Shown: positions 46,930 to 60,268, counted from the first letter of the stretch. The stretch: DNA of 64,000 nt from Sequoia sempervirens (GCA_007258455.2 VDFB02193867.1:571257498-571321497), one strand, 5' to 3'. The notes: generated by a model not told the origin, from the letters alone. Translations and numbers: made by a program.

Positions 46930-48963
46930 AAATGAACAAACAACACAAATAATAGTTTGCTCGACAGGCTTAAAACTTCCATAGCAAATAATATAAACAA
47001 TTCTCATTTTGATCCAATAGATTCAAGTGCAACTGACATTCATGTGTGGAGAGAAACAATTACTTCCATTGTTAACTACATGGCCAACAGAGAAATGGAC
47101 ATTAACGAATTATGGTGTGAAGTCCTTAACTCAACAACATATACTAAAGCATAAAAGTAGTCAAGGATAGCAAAGAATAGACCTTAACAAACAAAATGCA
47201 CACAACAATAAACAATTGGCATTAACCTAGAAAATGCAAATATACTCGGACATTTTGTACTTAAATTTAGAGTCGATTTTCATTTTCTTTAATAAATTCA
47301 AGTGCACTTGGCATGCATGCATGTAGAGAAAATATTAGTTCTATTCTTAATCATGACCATCACAAAAGTCAATACTAATGAATTATAGTGTTATGTCTTT
47401 AAGTTAACGACAAAAACCAACCCATATATACATTCAAAAATCCATACTGCAATAAGATGAAGTCAAATAAACATTGTATGGATAGCCATATTAAAAAATA
47501 TTTGAACATATACATGGTGAGATAAGTATTGCTCGATAAGTTTTATCTGAACCAGGATAAATATCCTTGATTGAGTTCTCCAAATAAAAAATGTGATGTT
47601 TGATATATTACAATGAATTATCAAATCTGTAATTTATAGAATTTGAAATAGTTTTATGTACATTGAATCGGTGAATTTGATGCATGCAAAAATGATACTT
47701 TCATTGTGAGCATAGTAGCATGGATATCAATGAGTGGCAAGTGAGTTGTATTTTCAAATTTCATTGCTTTGGGTAACTGCATCAAGAAATTGAAAGTAGT
47801 AATTAGTTCATAAAAGAAATAGTTAAGAACAATGGATAATAAACAATAGACATGAACACATAAAATGCAGAGGACAATAAACAATAGAGATTAAACCATA
47901 AAATGCAGACAAAAATAAACAATAGATGTTAACCGATAGAATGTCTATTTGAGACTTTTTAGATTTAATACTCACTCTTTTAAATCTAGGTTCCATATTT
48001 GCATAAAGAACAAACACAATTCATGATTCACTTCTAGCAAAGCACATTAGTACCTTCCATATTATTAGAGTTGATATGATAATCATTCCTGATTAAAACC
48101 CTATAAATAGACAAGGAAGAATAGACATGAACACAAAATGTAGAGGACAATAAACAATAGACATTAAACCATAAAATGCAGAGAACAACAAACAATAGAT
48201 GTTAACTGACAAAATGTAGAGATGGAGAAAACTACAAAATGACAGTGTAAAAGATGCCAGAACTTACAAATGTCTTGTTTCTTGTTTGCAATCCAATACA
48301 AATAATGGTTGCTAACAGACACAAATTTCATCCTTGTCAATCTTTCTGAGCAAATGAATCAATAATGCAAAAAATGAGTATGTAAAAGATGTAGGAACTT
48401 ACAAATGCCTCCTTTTTGGCTTGCAATTTCATAGATATAAGTTGTCTGAACAGACACGGATTTCATAGACATAGGAAATTACAATCATCTCTTTCTTTGC
48501 TTGCAACATGATAGACATAAAACTTGTCAATAGACGCAAATTTCTATCTCATCAAACAATCGAAGCAAGTGAATAAACAACACAAAAATGATAGTGTAAA
48601 GGATATAGGAAGTTACAAAACTCTCCCTTCTCGCTTTAGATATGATAGATGTAAACTAGATGAGCAAATGAGAATGTGAAGAATGAGAGAAGTGAATCAT
48701 TCATTCTACATCTATTGGCAGAAGAAAATGGTAAATTGAATGGAGAACACAGTTAATACATGTGAAGGGAACATTTTTCCCCATCAAAGGTCTTTATGCT
48801 GCTTGAAAACCTATCTAGGAAGGCAAGCAAAGCAGATCAATGTCTTTCCAATTCCCCCCATTTTGAAGTACAATGGATATAGACTGTGTGAGTAGACACA
48901 TATGTCATCCTTGTGAGCCAATATGAGCAAATGAATAGACAGTGCAAATCATTAAAGTAGTAC
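46930..48963 (+). repeat. Family B module array, left block
   Basis: Recurring modules make up much of this block. One has TTCAAGTGCANYTGRCATGCATG-like text, at about 47020 and 47295. One has AACAATAGACATTAAACC with ATAAAATGCAGAG, at about 47180, 47860 and 48150. One has GTGTAAAAGATNYAGGAAC then TTACAAA, at about 48246, 48383 and 48594. The first 49 bases (46930-46978) recur inverted at 50990-51038. No coding sequence is recognised. Confidence 0.65.
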
Positions 48964-48968
48964 ATTTG
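48964..48968. repeat. Possible target-site duplication ATTTG left of copy A3
   Basis: ATTTG precedes TGTAGTGTAG and recurs at 50598-50602 directly after a CA end. Confidence 0.5.
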
Positions 48969-50597
48969 TGTAGTGTAGTAAAATGCATACCCTTGCATTT
49001 TCACGCTTGTTTGGGCCCTCCTTGCTCTATTTATGCTTCTTTATGGCTTAATTGGTTGTATTTTGCATCCAAAAGCCTAATAAACTATATATTTTTATGG
49101 CAAATCCCGAAAAACACCAAAAGATAAATGATCATTTAATGATTATGTATGTGTGTCCCTGATTTGTGGATTGGGACTAATATGCCACCTAGGGCATCTT
49201 TGTCCTCCATGGGTCTTGGGACCTTGATTTTGAATGTACCTGAAAAGGTCCCTTTTTGGAGTCTATGCCCTGAGATTTGAGCCTTGGGACTAAGACACCA
49301 CCTTTCAATTTCAAAGACCCTCCTTGGCTTATTTTTGAGATTCAATTTCAAATCTTGGCAGGATTTAGCCTCCTTTATTTAATGATTTCATATGTCGGCT
49401 TTTTGTGTAATTTCAAGATATTAAGCATAGATAAGTATAAATGCAAGGTTCCCTCTCTCATTTTATCATAACAAGATAACAAGCATTCAAGTATTCATTC
49501 CTAAGGAAAGTTTATGCATTAAAGAGTAGATCTATCAAGCATTTGGAGGCATTATCAAGATTCAAGCATCATATCAAAGAGTTTCTTGCATCATGTGTGT
49601 TGTTGTGCTAACATTTGTGATGTAGGGTTTTGATTCAAGCAAAGCAATTCAAGATCATTCCTTTTGTTCAAGATCCATATCCATTGCAACCATTGCACAC
49701 AAGTTTGCAAAATTTATAAGGGTTTGGTGAGTTGTAGCATTGCATGTTATCCATTCACCATTTCCTTCATTATTTCTATTTCATTTCAAGGTTTAATTAC
49801 CAACAAGGGGTTTGACCAAGGCAAACCCCCATTCACTAACAAACAAGTTTTTCCCATCTCGCATATTTGTGATTGCAGATCTAGGTTGAAGTCTTGAAGA
49901 TCACTTGGAGTGCAAAGTTGTAAAAGTTGCAAAGTTGCATTACAAAGTTGTCATCTTCACGGAAACTCACCTACAGGTTGAATTCAAAATTTTCAGAACT
50001 TGAGATCGGAAAGGAAGCAAGTGTAGACCTTGGAGCTCAGGACCACATTCAAAGTTTTCAGAAATTTAGAACGAGACTAATATGCCACCTTGGGAATCTT
50101 AGTCTTCCCAGGCATATTTTTCAGAGATTCCTTCAAATGTGGTTTCGATATCCGAAGACTCCTCATTTTCCCTAAAAAATAGTAGCGGGACTAATACGCC
50201 ATCTTGGGCGTCTTAGTCCTCCACAACACTTTTTGGTAGCTTCTTTACATTTCCAGAATCCTCACAGCATCTCCAGACTTCCCAGGTACACACATACTAT
50301 CTTGTTGTTGCATAATTCCATTATTTGCATCTCTCATTTAACTTGCATTTCTAATTCTAGGTCATTTTGCATATCACAGTGTGTTTTTCAACATTTTCTT
50401 TTCCAAGCGTTTTCTTGGTGGCAAACCCCTTTAAAGCTAAGAAAGCTCCCTCCTAGGTCCTCCTCATTGTGAATTGACTCACCTTGTGAGGTTGTTAGTC
50501 AATCCAATTGGGACTCCTAGGAAATTATTGAATGATAATAGGAGAATAGTGGTGTTTTATGACCTAGGTTATAAAGCACCCATTTTCCTAGTGTTCA
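48969..50597 (+). repeat. Family A LTR-like repeat, copy A3 (probable solo LTR)
   Basis: It starts TGTAGTGTAG as in copy A1 and shares with A1 and A2 the string GGTTTAATTACCAA...GGGGTTTGACCAAGGC and the order of hairpins, but is more diverged. It ends GTGTTCA and is flanked by ATTTG on both sides, giving a length of 1629. Hairpins lie at 49173-49205, 50073-50106 and 50187-50220 with stems such as GGGACTAATACGCC / GGCGTCTTAGTCCT. No internal element sequence is attached, so a solo LTR inserted in family B is the simplest reading. Confidence 0.55.
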
Positions 50598-50602
50598 ATT
50601 TG

Positions 50603-52061
50603 CAATCACTCTTTGGGAATTTTCATTTCAATAGAATGTTGCCCATTACAATGGTGCATCGAAAACTGTGTCTAGGAAATATGGATATCGCTATATTAAT
50701 GTTTCGAGGATTAATTTTTTAAAAGCAAGTTATTGTTTTTTTTTTGCAATTTTGTTAGTGGCTGGTGGTATTCTCGTCCTTGTTTTGTCATTTTGTAATT
50801 TATTTAATTATTGTAATGAACTTTGCTATTGGGAATATTTCATGGGTTTTTTGGTATAGTTGATTCTTGGCACCCACTGTTTATGATGGCTCATGACGTT
50901 TTAAGCAGTGCATTTACATTTACTCTTTGCGAATTTCCATTTATTATGGGTAGACTAAAGTGCAGGTTTCGTTATTGGCTTGTGGTGTAAAGTTTTAAGT
51001 CTGTCAAGCAAAGTACTATTTGTGTTGTTTGTTCATTTTCCTAGGTTGATCGATGAGGCTGAAATTAGTGTCTATTGAGAGGGTTTACATCTAACGTGTT
51101 GGAAGTGACATAGTTGGTGTTTGTAAGTTCCTGTATCTTTTACACTTTCATTTTTGTGTTGTCTACTAATCTGCTTAGATTGTTCGATGAGGGTGAAATA
51201 GGAACCTTTTGAGAGGGTTTATGTGTAGCATTTCAGAATTGTAAAACAAGGCATTTGTAACTTCGTATATCTTTTACACTATTGTTTTATAGTTTTTTGC
51301 ATTTCTACATTTTATGGGTTGATGCCTATTGATCGCTATTTTTGAGTACATTTATGGGTTAGAATCTCTTGTTGAGTCAAAGACTCAGTATATTGATGAA
51401 GTGTTTTTTATAACAACTAATCCTTTGCTTGACAATTTTTAAAATTGACACTAGTATTCAATAGTGATGACTGCGATTGAGCACAATGACAATAAATGAA
51501 AACCAGGCAACAACAGATGTTAAATGTTATTCTTAGAATGTGGGGAATTGACAAAAGTAGTCGATATAAGGAGACGACTATATCAAAGAACATTACAAAT
51601 CCATGAAATATTTTCCACAACAACAAAGCATTAGTAGTTGATGAAATGAGTTTGATGGATTCAAGTGCAGTTGGCATGCATGCGTAGAGAGAAAACATTA
51701 ATTCAATTCTTAGTTGTGGGTAGTAGAGAAGTTGACATTAATGAATCATGGTGTTAAGTGTTTAATTCAACAACAGAGTTTGACTCATAAAATCATTCAA
51801 AGATAGGGAGGAATAGACATTAAGCCATAAAATGCAAAGAGAAAGAAACACTAAGCAGGAACTCATAAAATGCAGAGATGTAAAAAATTATAAAATGACA
51901 ATGTAAAGGATAGAGGAACTTACAGACACCTTCTTTTTCACTTCAAATACAATAAACATAAACCCTAGCAATAGACAAAGAGTCCATTTCCATCAAATAA
52001 TCTAAGCAATGAATAAATAATGCAAAAAATAAGAGTGTAAAAGATACAAGTAATTAGAAAC
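50603..52061. repeat. Family B module array, right block, both orientations
   Basis: At about 51119-51145 and 51256-51285 the module TTTGTAAGTTCCTGTATC with TTTTACACT is the reverse complement of the modules at 48.2-48.6 kb. At about 51655 (TTCAAGTGCAGTTGGCATGC), 51902 and 52035 the modules are again in the forward orientation. The switch lies near 51400-51450. No coding frame is recognised. Confidence 0.6.
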
Positions 52062-53707
52062 TGTGGACACTAAAATTGTACTCCCTTCTTGGAGATAGTA
52101 CAATCCTTGGTCTAATTTGGACCTATATTGGGCACCCTTGCATTAATTATCCTTTAAATCAACATTTATAGGCCCCTAGGACCCATTATTTCGGACCTTG
52201 AGGCTTATTCCACTCAAAAATATATAAAATCTTGACAAAAAGCATTTAAGACATTCAAATCCCAAAAACCCACCTCAAAAACCTTAGGTGGGACTCATTC
52301 ACCACCTTGGGCAAATGAGTCCCCTTTGGTGGGACCCATTCGGGTGGCGAATGAGTCCCTTTTGGGGCATTTTTCAAGTTTGAGCGGGAAATTCACCAAT
52401 TTTATTCAAATTTCCAGTGGATGTCGACCTTTGAGGTCTAAATAATGGTCAATTAGGTGTCAATTCCTATAAATACAAGTTTCTAAATCATTTTCACAGA
52501 ATCTAAGCAATTCAAGCATAATTCTAAGCCCTTTGAGCAAGCAAATTCAAGAGTTAAAGTTGAGAATATTTCACAAGAGCATTCACAAGTCTATTTGCAA
52601 CAAAGTTGAAGCTTGGGAGCAACATTCAAGTGTTTTTGCAAGTCCTCAAGCTCACTTTCATTCAATATCTAGCATTGTCAAGGGTTGATCATGGATGCCT
52701 ATGGTGAATCATGAAGAATTCTAGGTTGGGGAGATGCAACTAGCCATCAAGCCAAATATAAGGACTTGTTTGATAAGTGATTCCATCTTCCATTTTTGCT
52801 CTATCTTTAGCCTAAGGAAGGTTTACACATCACTGTGATTCATTTGAGGTGATTAGAGATCTCCTAAGGTGAATCTTACATCATTCAAGTTCCTTTATTC
52901 ATCTTGTTCTTACACATTAGAATAGGATTGTATCATGTTTCAGATTTCTTAGTCTTATACACACTTAAGGCTAGGGTTTGTATGCACATTTCATTATTCT
53001 CTTCATGGTTTAATTACCAAAACTAGGGGTTTGACTGAGGCAAACCCCCCATTAGAAAATCAAGTTCTATTACATTTTGCAGGTATTTTTATAGGTTCAG
53101 ATCCGAAACCTAGTTTGGGAGGAAGGTGCAAGTGTTGGAGTGCAGATCAAAATTTCCAATTTTTTAAAAAGCGGAACAAGACTGATTCACCATTAATGGA
53201 GAATGAGTCCCACTGAAGGAATTTGTTAGATTGGTTTACAGATTCCAGTACCCTTTTCCCTGAAACAACTTTTTGGGTAGAAACCCTAATATGGGATTGA
53301 TTCATCTAGATTGTCGAATGAGTCCCAGTAGGTCAAAAAGTCAGATTTTCTAGAATTTCAGAGACATTTCCAGTCTTCATTTAGACCCTTACAAGTTTCT
53401 AGGTGCACACTTTCTATTTGGATTTCCTATTTTATTTTATTTTGCATTTAATTTATCTTTTAGGTCTTTTTGCATAGCACACCATGTTTTTGAACATTTT
53501 GTATTTTCCAAGTTTACACTTGGTGGTGAACCCCTTTCTTGTCTCATTAATCTCCAAGGATATCATATAGTCAGATCTCTCACATCCTTCATTGGGTTGA
53601 TATCTCTAAGGTATTCTTGAATGGGAACATTGTGAAATCAGATCCCTCTCCTTGTATCCCCATTTTGTGTGGACAAGGAAGTGAAGCATCCATTTCCGGT
53701 GTCCACA
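52062..53707 (+). repeat. 5' LTR of the second gypsy element (family A, copy A2)
   Basis: The 1646-bp repeat begins TGTGGACAC and ends GTGTCCACA, a perfect 9-bp terminal inversion within TG...CA ends. TTGGTGAACCTG, a plausible primer-binding site, follows within three bases. It aligns with copy A1 (24100-24844 plus 31826-32702) and more weakly with A3. Hairpins are at 52290-52323, 52331-52359, 53180-53211 and 53293-53326, and one more lies just outside at 53986-54019. Confidence 0.75.
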
Positions 53708-56700
53708 TTTTGGTGAACCTGAATTTTGAGCATCATAATTCTGATTTGGAGTACATTTACATCCTAGATTTAGCTGGCATTAACATTGCATTGCATTTTG
53801 CATTAGTTAATTTGCATTTCAGGGTTTCAAAATTTGCATTAGTGAAAGGCTCATATAGCTTCCATTATTGTATTTAAATCTAGTGAAAATTATTAAAATT
53901 CTATATTTGCATCTTAGGTCTGCATCATACAGCATACATAACATAAAAATCAACCAAAAAAAAAAAGAAATCTCAAAAAAATCTTGGGACTCATTTGCCA
54001 CCTTGGGTGAATAAGTCCCAGTGCAAGTTTGGCACTACTATTTTCAGAATTAAATTTTCAGTTTTTAAGTTTATGTTTGCTCTTGTTACTTTTTTGTTTC
54101 AATTTAGTTGCTTTCTGTTACATTTAAGTCATTAGAAATAACATTATTTACATTCATGGCGATTATGGATAACATTGGATTTATTCAAATTTCATTCTCA
54201 GCATTAGTTCCTAGTTCATTTAGAATAGATTCATCAGCAAAAAAAAAACAAAAAACAAAAAACATCAAAAGAAACAATTCAAAAAATACTTCAATTTAGA
54301 AAAAGTATATCATCCAAGCCTTTTAGTAGTGATGAATTAGACATGTTAGATGAAGCCCTTCAGGACTTCCTCTCACTAAGATCATCCACTAAGGCTTGTC
54401 ATGAAAAACCCAAACCAACCAAAGTTAACTTACCCCTCAAGCCTGTTAGTAGTGATGACTTTGACATGCTATATGAAGCCCTTCAAGGCTTCATCTCACA
54501 AATCCCATCCACTAAGGCTTGTAGCGAGAAACCAAAAACAAACGAAGTCAATGTGATTCAACCTCAACTTATCCTTTTCCCACCTTCGCACAAGCCTCAA
54601 CCTAAAAAAAAACCCAAGTTCATCCTTTATCCACCTAAGAATAATGTTTTGAAGCAACCGAGTCAAGATACCATTGCTCACACATATAACACTAGAAATA
54701 ATCTGCAACCACAACAACCCACCACAACAACCTTACCTTTGCATAATCCCATTTTTCCTAGCACTCCTCATTTTCCTTTGAATAGTGGGAATGAGTATGA
54801 TCTTGTCGAACAACTTAAGAATACTCCTGCAAAAATATCCCTTTGAAACCTAATTCAAAATTCACCAAACTATCACACTATGCTTCAAATAGCAAGTTAT
54901 AACAAGTAGTGGTTCCTCCTGATATGAATGCAAATGATGTGGCAACTCTAATACAAGGAATGAATATAGTTAATGTAGGCATTACCTTTTACCGACATGA
55001 GCTCCCTCCCTTGGAATTGAGAAAGCAAAATGATGCCTTCATGATAATAGCCCAATTCAATAGAATAGGTATCAAAAGGACCCTTGTTGATAATGGCTCA
55101 ACCCTTGATGTGTGCAGTGTGAAACTTGTAGATAGATTGTGGGTAGACAAATCCAAAATCGAGTCTGATTCCTTATCAATATGAGAATTTGACAATGTCA
55201 TCAAGCAATTGCTCGATGTGATTACCTTACCTATTACAGTTGGAAAGGCTACCCTACAAACTCCTATTCATGTCATGCCTCATGACCTTTCATACAATCT
55301 TCTTTTGGGAAGAACACAGATTCATGAGATGCATGTAATGCCTTTGACCCTCCATCATATCATGAAATACATCTATAACAACAAGGTCTACCAAGTTGAA
55401 ATAGAGCCCGAGCCTGAAAGTTGCTTACAACTCGAAAAGGGAACAAGTCCTCTGAGTACATTAATTCCAACATCCCACATAGAACCTATAGAAGTTGACA
55501 AACAAGAAGAAGAAGCAGTGTCCAAATTATTAGGTGATGATTGGGGTTCCTTGGAGTTCACACCTTCATTTATGGGAAAGTATAATCGCAAGAAAGGAGG
55601 GTGAAAAAAAAGAACAACCAATGGTTATGCCAACTCATAATTCAGAAGAACCTTCACAAGTATCCACCTCATCTACTTTGGAAGAAAATACAAGTTACAC
55701 AACTAATTTTGATGAGATAGATTACCAACAACCACCAAACCTGAAAGAAATGGAAAAAAATTATGGGAGAGGTTATGAACTTGTGAAACAATTGGGATAC
55801 AGTGGTAAAGGATGTGGAAAGAAAGAACAAGGAATTCAAGTTCCTATAGAACCTAACACGCAAGAGACAAAGACTGGTTTAGGGTATTCTTTTTCTAAGA
55901 CAACAAAAGAAAACAAGAGACCATCATTAAACATCAACACTATCATGTGCAAGCCACGAACCAATCTTACTATGAACATCCAGAATTGCTTGACATGACT
56001 TCCCCACCATCATGGGAGTACTTTGAAAGTGATGAAGCCTTGAAACAAATGTTAGGAGTTTATGATGAGCCATCTTCTACTCCTCCAAAGAAAAAGGTTA
56101 CATGTGCTATGATTAGTACCAAACAAAAAGATGTGGTAGGCGAAAGTAATGAGCGAGACATAGGTATGGACCAATATGACACTGAATTTCCAATGTCTAA
56201 TGCACTTCCCTTAGGCGATACAATTGATATACCAATGGACATAGAAGATAAAGAATAAGTCATTAAGATAGGGAAGTTCCTCGATGATGAAGAACAAGAA
56301 ATCATTACAATCTTGCTCCATGACTTTTCTGAACTTTTTGCTTGGAAATACTTAGATATGCTAGGAATAGATCCGAAGATAGTAACACATAACATTGTCC
56401 TTACTGAAAATGCTAAGCCCATTCGACAAAACATACAAAAAATGAATCCCAAGTTATCATTGCCAGTTAAAGGTGAACTTGAAAAACTCTTTGATGTTGG
56501 TTTCATACGGCCTATAGATTATTCCCCTTGGATCTCAAACATTGTCGCAGTTGCAAAACCTAACAATCTTATTAGGATGTGCACAATTTTTTGCGATTTG
56601 AATAAAGCATCTTTAAAGGATGATTTTCCCCTTCTTGATATTGGCATGATAGTAGATTCAACTGCGGGACATGCTTTGTTGTCATTCATGGATGGATTTT

Positions 56701-56833
56701 TTTGGATATAATCAAATCTTTATCAACCCTCAAGATCAATATAAAACAACATTTACGATAGTTTGGGGAACATTTTGTTGGGTTATGATGCCTTTTGGAT
56801 TAAAATAATGCGGGCGCAACATATCAATGAGCA
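53708..56833 (+). mobile_element. Truncated Ty3/gypsy element body (gag end, protease, G-patch, partial RT)
   Basis: The body follows the A2 LTR in the same orientation. 54343-54846 encodes a hydrophilic gag-end protein in which a unit of about 33 residues is duplicated (LDEALQDFLSLRSSTKAC and LYEALQGFISQIPSTKAC). 54909-55604 has the protease with IKRTLVDNGSTLDVCSVKL and YNLLLGRTQIHEM. 55534-55998 has the G-patch YELVKQLGYSGKGCGKKEQG. 56313-56711 has the RT start GFIRPIDYSPWISNIVAVAK and DLNKASLKDDFPLLDIGMIV. The RT stops at GCAACATATCAATGAGC near 56830, where copia-LTR-like sequence takes over. The main gag core, RNase H, integrase and 3' LTR are missing. Confidence 0.85.
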
Positions 56834-58366
56834 TTGATGTCAAATGTATGTGCTGAAGTTTGTATATGCTCGAGAGATAGTTGATATGCAATGATATCAG
56901 TTGATACAAGTCAACATTGCATTATGAATGGTGATATGTCTGATGTGGAGGTGGGTAAACTTGTTCCAATATGTTTTCAATATGCCTAAATTAATATCTT
57001 ACCTATTTGGTGTACTGCACTTAGAGATAAGTTGTAAAAGTTTTGCTAAGGCATTCATAGTGTATACTCTAAGACATAGTCATGGTGTTTTGGTTCGATT
57101 CTTCCACAAAGCAATATTTAGTCTTGCATTTTAGATGATAAGTTGGTCAAGATGTGAAGGTGTTATATCCAAGATTTCAAGTCATTCAATCTTCTGCAGT
57201 GAAAGTTATAAGTGACAAAGTTTCAGTCTATGCTCTAGTAGAGTAAAGTAATGATGAGGGCTTGTTGGAATGCTCTGCATTCCACAGTTGGAAGTGAAGA
57301 TTTGTCCATATGGTTTTGTGGACATGTTCAAGGATGTTCAATGCATGCTACTTTGCAATATTAAGTGAATTGGTGGTCCACAAGTTTAGTTTTCAAACAA
57401 CAATGTGCTACAGATGGTTCCAGATGACTAATTGTTCTACAAAACATATGTTTGGGTACTTGCACCAGTTGAAGAATGTACAAATTAGTTATATGATTTT
57501 ATGAGGACATTCTACATGTCTTAGAGTATTTCAGGTTTGAAGCGCATACATATCTTTCTTGTTTCCAATACAGCACAAACATTTCAAGTTAGTTTGTTGA
57601 GAGTTATTGTTGTTAAGGTTGACTTGGGTATGTTGGTGATATGCACCACAAGATTGCGATTGAGCGGAGTCTAAGAGTTTTTTGTAGATATTGTATGAGT
57701 CATGCCGACTCACCTTGATGCATTGTAATTAATGTCTTATTATTTTTGTATACCGCTAATAAAGATGTAGGCCAACATGTTACAAATTTGATATTTCTTG
57801 TTTGTGGCTGACTGAATGTGAATGTGTAATTGCAAAGTGCAAATGATATATATAGTTCAATTCAAAGTTGTGAATATGGATAAGAGTGTGAGCAAAGAAA
57901 AATCTATTGTGAGTTGAGTATGAAGTGTGCAAAGTCAATATGATGGAGTAATTGTGCAAAAAGGGACTACAACATCATCATATGTTAGATGCTTCTCTTA
58001 TAACAATTCATGTTCATATCCTCATTGTAATCTTCATGTATCCTGCTATCAAACAGTGAGTCTCTTCAGTAGGTCCTTGTATCTTGCCCTAAGGTTGTGT
58101 GCCTTAACCTGCAAGTCCTTACACAGTGAGCCTTAAAACAATATTGTAATTTTTGTAAGCAATGAGCTTTATATATTGTGAGTTAACTCTCACTGTGGTT
58201 TTTACCTCATTGGGTTTTCCAATAAAAATCTTAGTGTCCTTGTGTGGTGCATGCTTTCCTTTCTGTTCTTCTTTTAGTTAATGTGATTTGATGTTTAAGC
58301 TACAAATGTTTTAAAGATTAAAAAAATATTGATTCACCCCCCCTTCTCAGTATTCAAGTGTGTTCA
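56834..58366 (+). repeat. Copia LTR-like sequence
   Basis: The stretch ends with GATTCACCCCCCCTTCTCAG and, earlier, GTGGTTTTTACCTCATTGGG and AATAAAAATCTTAGTGTC. The same landmarks occur in the same order near the end of the copia LTR at 25900-26070. It begins abruptly inside gypsy RT with TTGATGTCAAATG. I find no clear duplication at its ends and no attached coding sequence, so it may be a solo LTR or a 5'-truncated copy. Confidence 0.6.
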
Positions 58367-60268
58367 ACACTCTTTGCCCTTAATCTTTTGGAATTTCTTT
58401 GAAATTTTATTATAGTTAGGATTAGACTTATGATTATATTAACATTTAGAGTACAATTTGAACTTGTGCCCTATTTGAAAAGATGAACTCACTTCATTGC
58501 AAGTATTTTTTCATTGCTAATTTACACATGAACACAATATTGAATACAATAGAATCACTTTTAGATCAAATGGAGTAAATTGACAAATCTTATTTTTCTA
58601 ACTAGTGTAAAATTGCAATAAGAATTTAGATTATATTTCTCTTAGCTTACCACCATAACCCCTTTATTGAAACAATACAAAATCAACCTTTGGAAATATT
58701 TTTGGCTTGCTTGAGTTGGCATGTCAAAACATGTATCATCATATTCACTCCCTTAATCCATTTTTTTGGTTTATTAGAAGCTCAAGATTTGAGATCTTAG
58801 GATGCAATTACACTAGCACAATCTAATTTAGGTGGCATAAATTCATCCTTACAACATGACCATGCCATCAATAGAGATGGACATTTGGTACTCATAGAAG
58901 AGGTTCATGTGGTGTATATTTACTTGAGGAAAAACTTGGTGGTGTTAAGAAGCACTAATGGGACATGCTATAACAATGAGGAAGATTGATCAATTTTCTC
59001 ATTTGTAGTTAAGCCTTACAACTAAGTCAACATTGATAAAACAAAGAAATAACAATGGTTCAAGACACTAGTTTAGATAGAGCATCAATAGTTATCACTT
59101 GCTAGTGATGCCTTGATATATTTCTATAAGTCATAGGCAACTTTGAACTTTTTGACATATTCAGTCACAACTAACAATCATATCTAGATTGTCGACCTTA
59201 GATTATAAGCATTTTAAAATTTTAAAAGATACAATCATTTTACGCCTTAAACAAATACAAAAAATAAAATCACATGATCAATTCAATCTAAATCAATCAA
59301 TATTTTAAAAATATATATAAAAAACATTTTAAACAAAATGATATAACATAATAAAACACTCAATTAAATTTTAAATTATTTAATATAAAAAAAATGCTAA
59401 GATCATCAACACAAAATAGCATAAAAAATATTACAACTTATTCTCATGAACCTTGAAAATATCATATCTTAACATAATAAAATTTTGAAAAAATGTTAAT
59501 GGGGTGCACTTTTCTGCTTTACAATGATAAGAGTCAAACGTAGGGCCCTCTTATCTCATCCTGCCCGATTACTTAGCAGATTGCCAAAAATTTCCCCCGT
59601 GCATTCGATTTTATCTTCTGGAGAAATAGCGAACACTGATGGTACGGTCATCAAATTTAACAAGTGCAGGCAATTCTGCAGACAAATATAAGTGTTTGCA
59701 TTGGTTTCCGGATTATAATAAACAAATGGAAATGACAGTTTCAAGGTGATATGGCCGTAGGAAGCATTAACGGCTACCTGCCAACGTGAATAAGATAATT
59801 TTATTGAATTCAACGTGCAAGAGGCCCTTACCCGACAACCCACATCATTAATCTCTCTCCTGGCAGTTTAAAGTGGGTGTAATACTCAATCACAGTGCTG
59901 AACAATCAATGACTTCTCTGTATCTGCTTTAGTAGATGTCGTAAGGAGAACTAAAACCATGAGTTACTGAGTTAGCCTACCTAGCTTTTCTCTTTGCTCA
60001 AAAAAGTGGGGAACAGGATTTCTCTTTGTGCATTATTTGCTGTTTCCTCTGCCCTCCTCGGGCTGGTTAGCTTTGACTTGGTGAGTGGATTACTATGGAC
60101 TCTTATTCTTAAATAATGTTTTGTTTCATAAGAATGAAAAACGCTGCAAGGCTGACTGATGAATGTATTTGTCTTCCTGATGTGATGTTGTCTAAGGTTT
60201 CAATGCAGCAGTTAAGGCTTCAAACTGGCAGAGTAGGGTGCCACTGCCTGCCCTTTGTCAAGCCAACG
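58367..60268. other. Upstream region of the FEI-like gene, no gene recognised
   Basis: AT-rich from 59220 to 59480. No supported coding sequence is seen. A minus-strand frame at 59843-59556 (95 residues) has no recognised domain and I do not call it. GACTTGGTGAGTGG near 60075-60088 could be a 5' untranslated exon ending in a splice donor. Confidence 0.5.

Noticed and set aside
56834..58366. A complete solo copia LTR with target duplication
   Set aside because: The 3' landmarks fit an LTR, but I could not match 5-bp duplications or a TG start with inverted ends, so only LTR-like sequence is claimed.
59556..59843. A 95-codon minus-strand frame upstream of the FEI-like gene
   Set aside because: No recognised motif, no splice or promoter context, and it lies alone beside AT-rich sequence.
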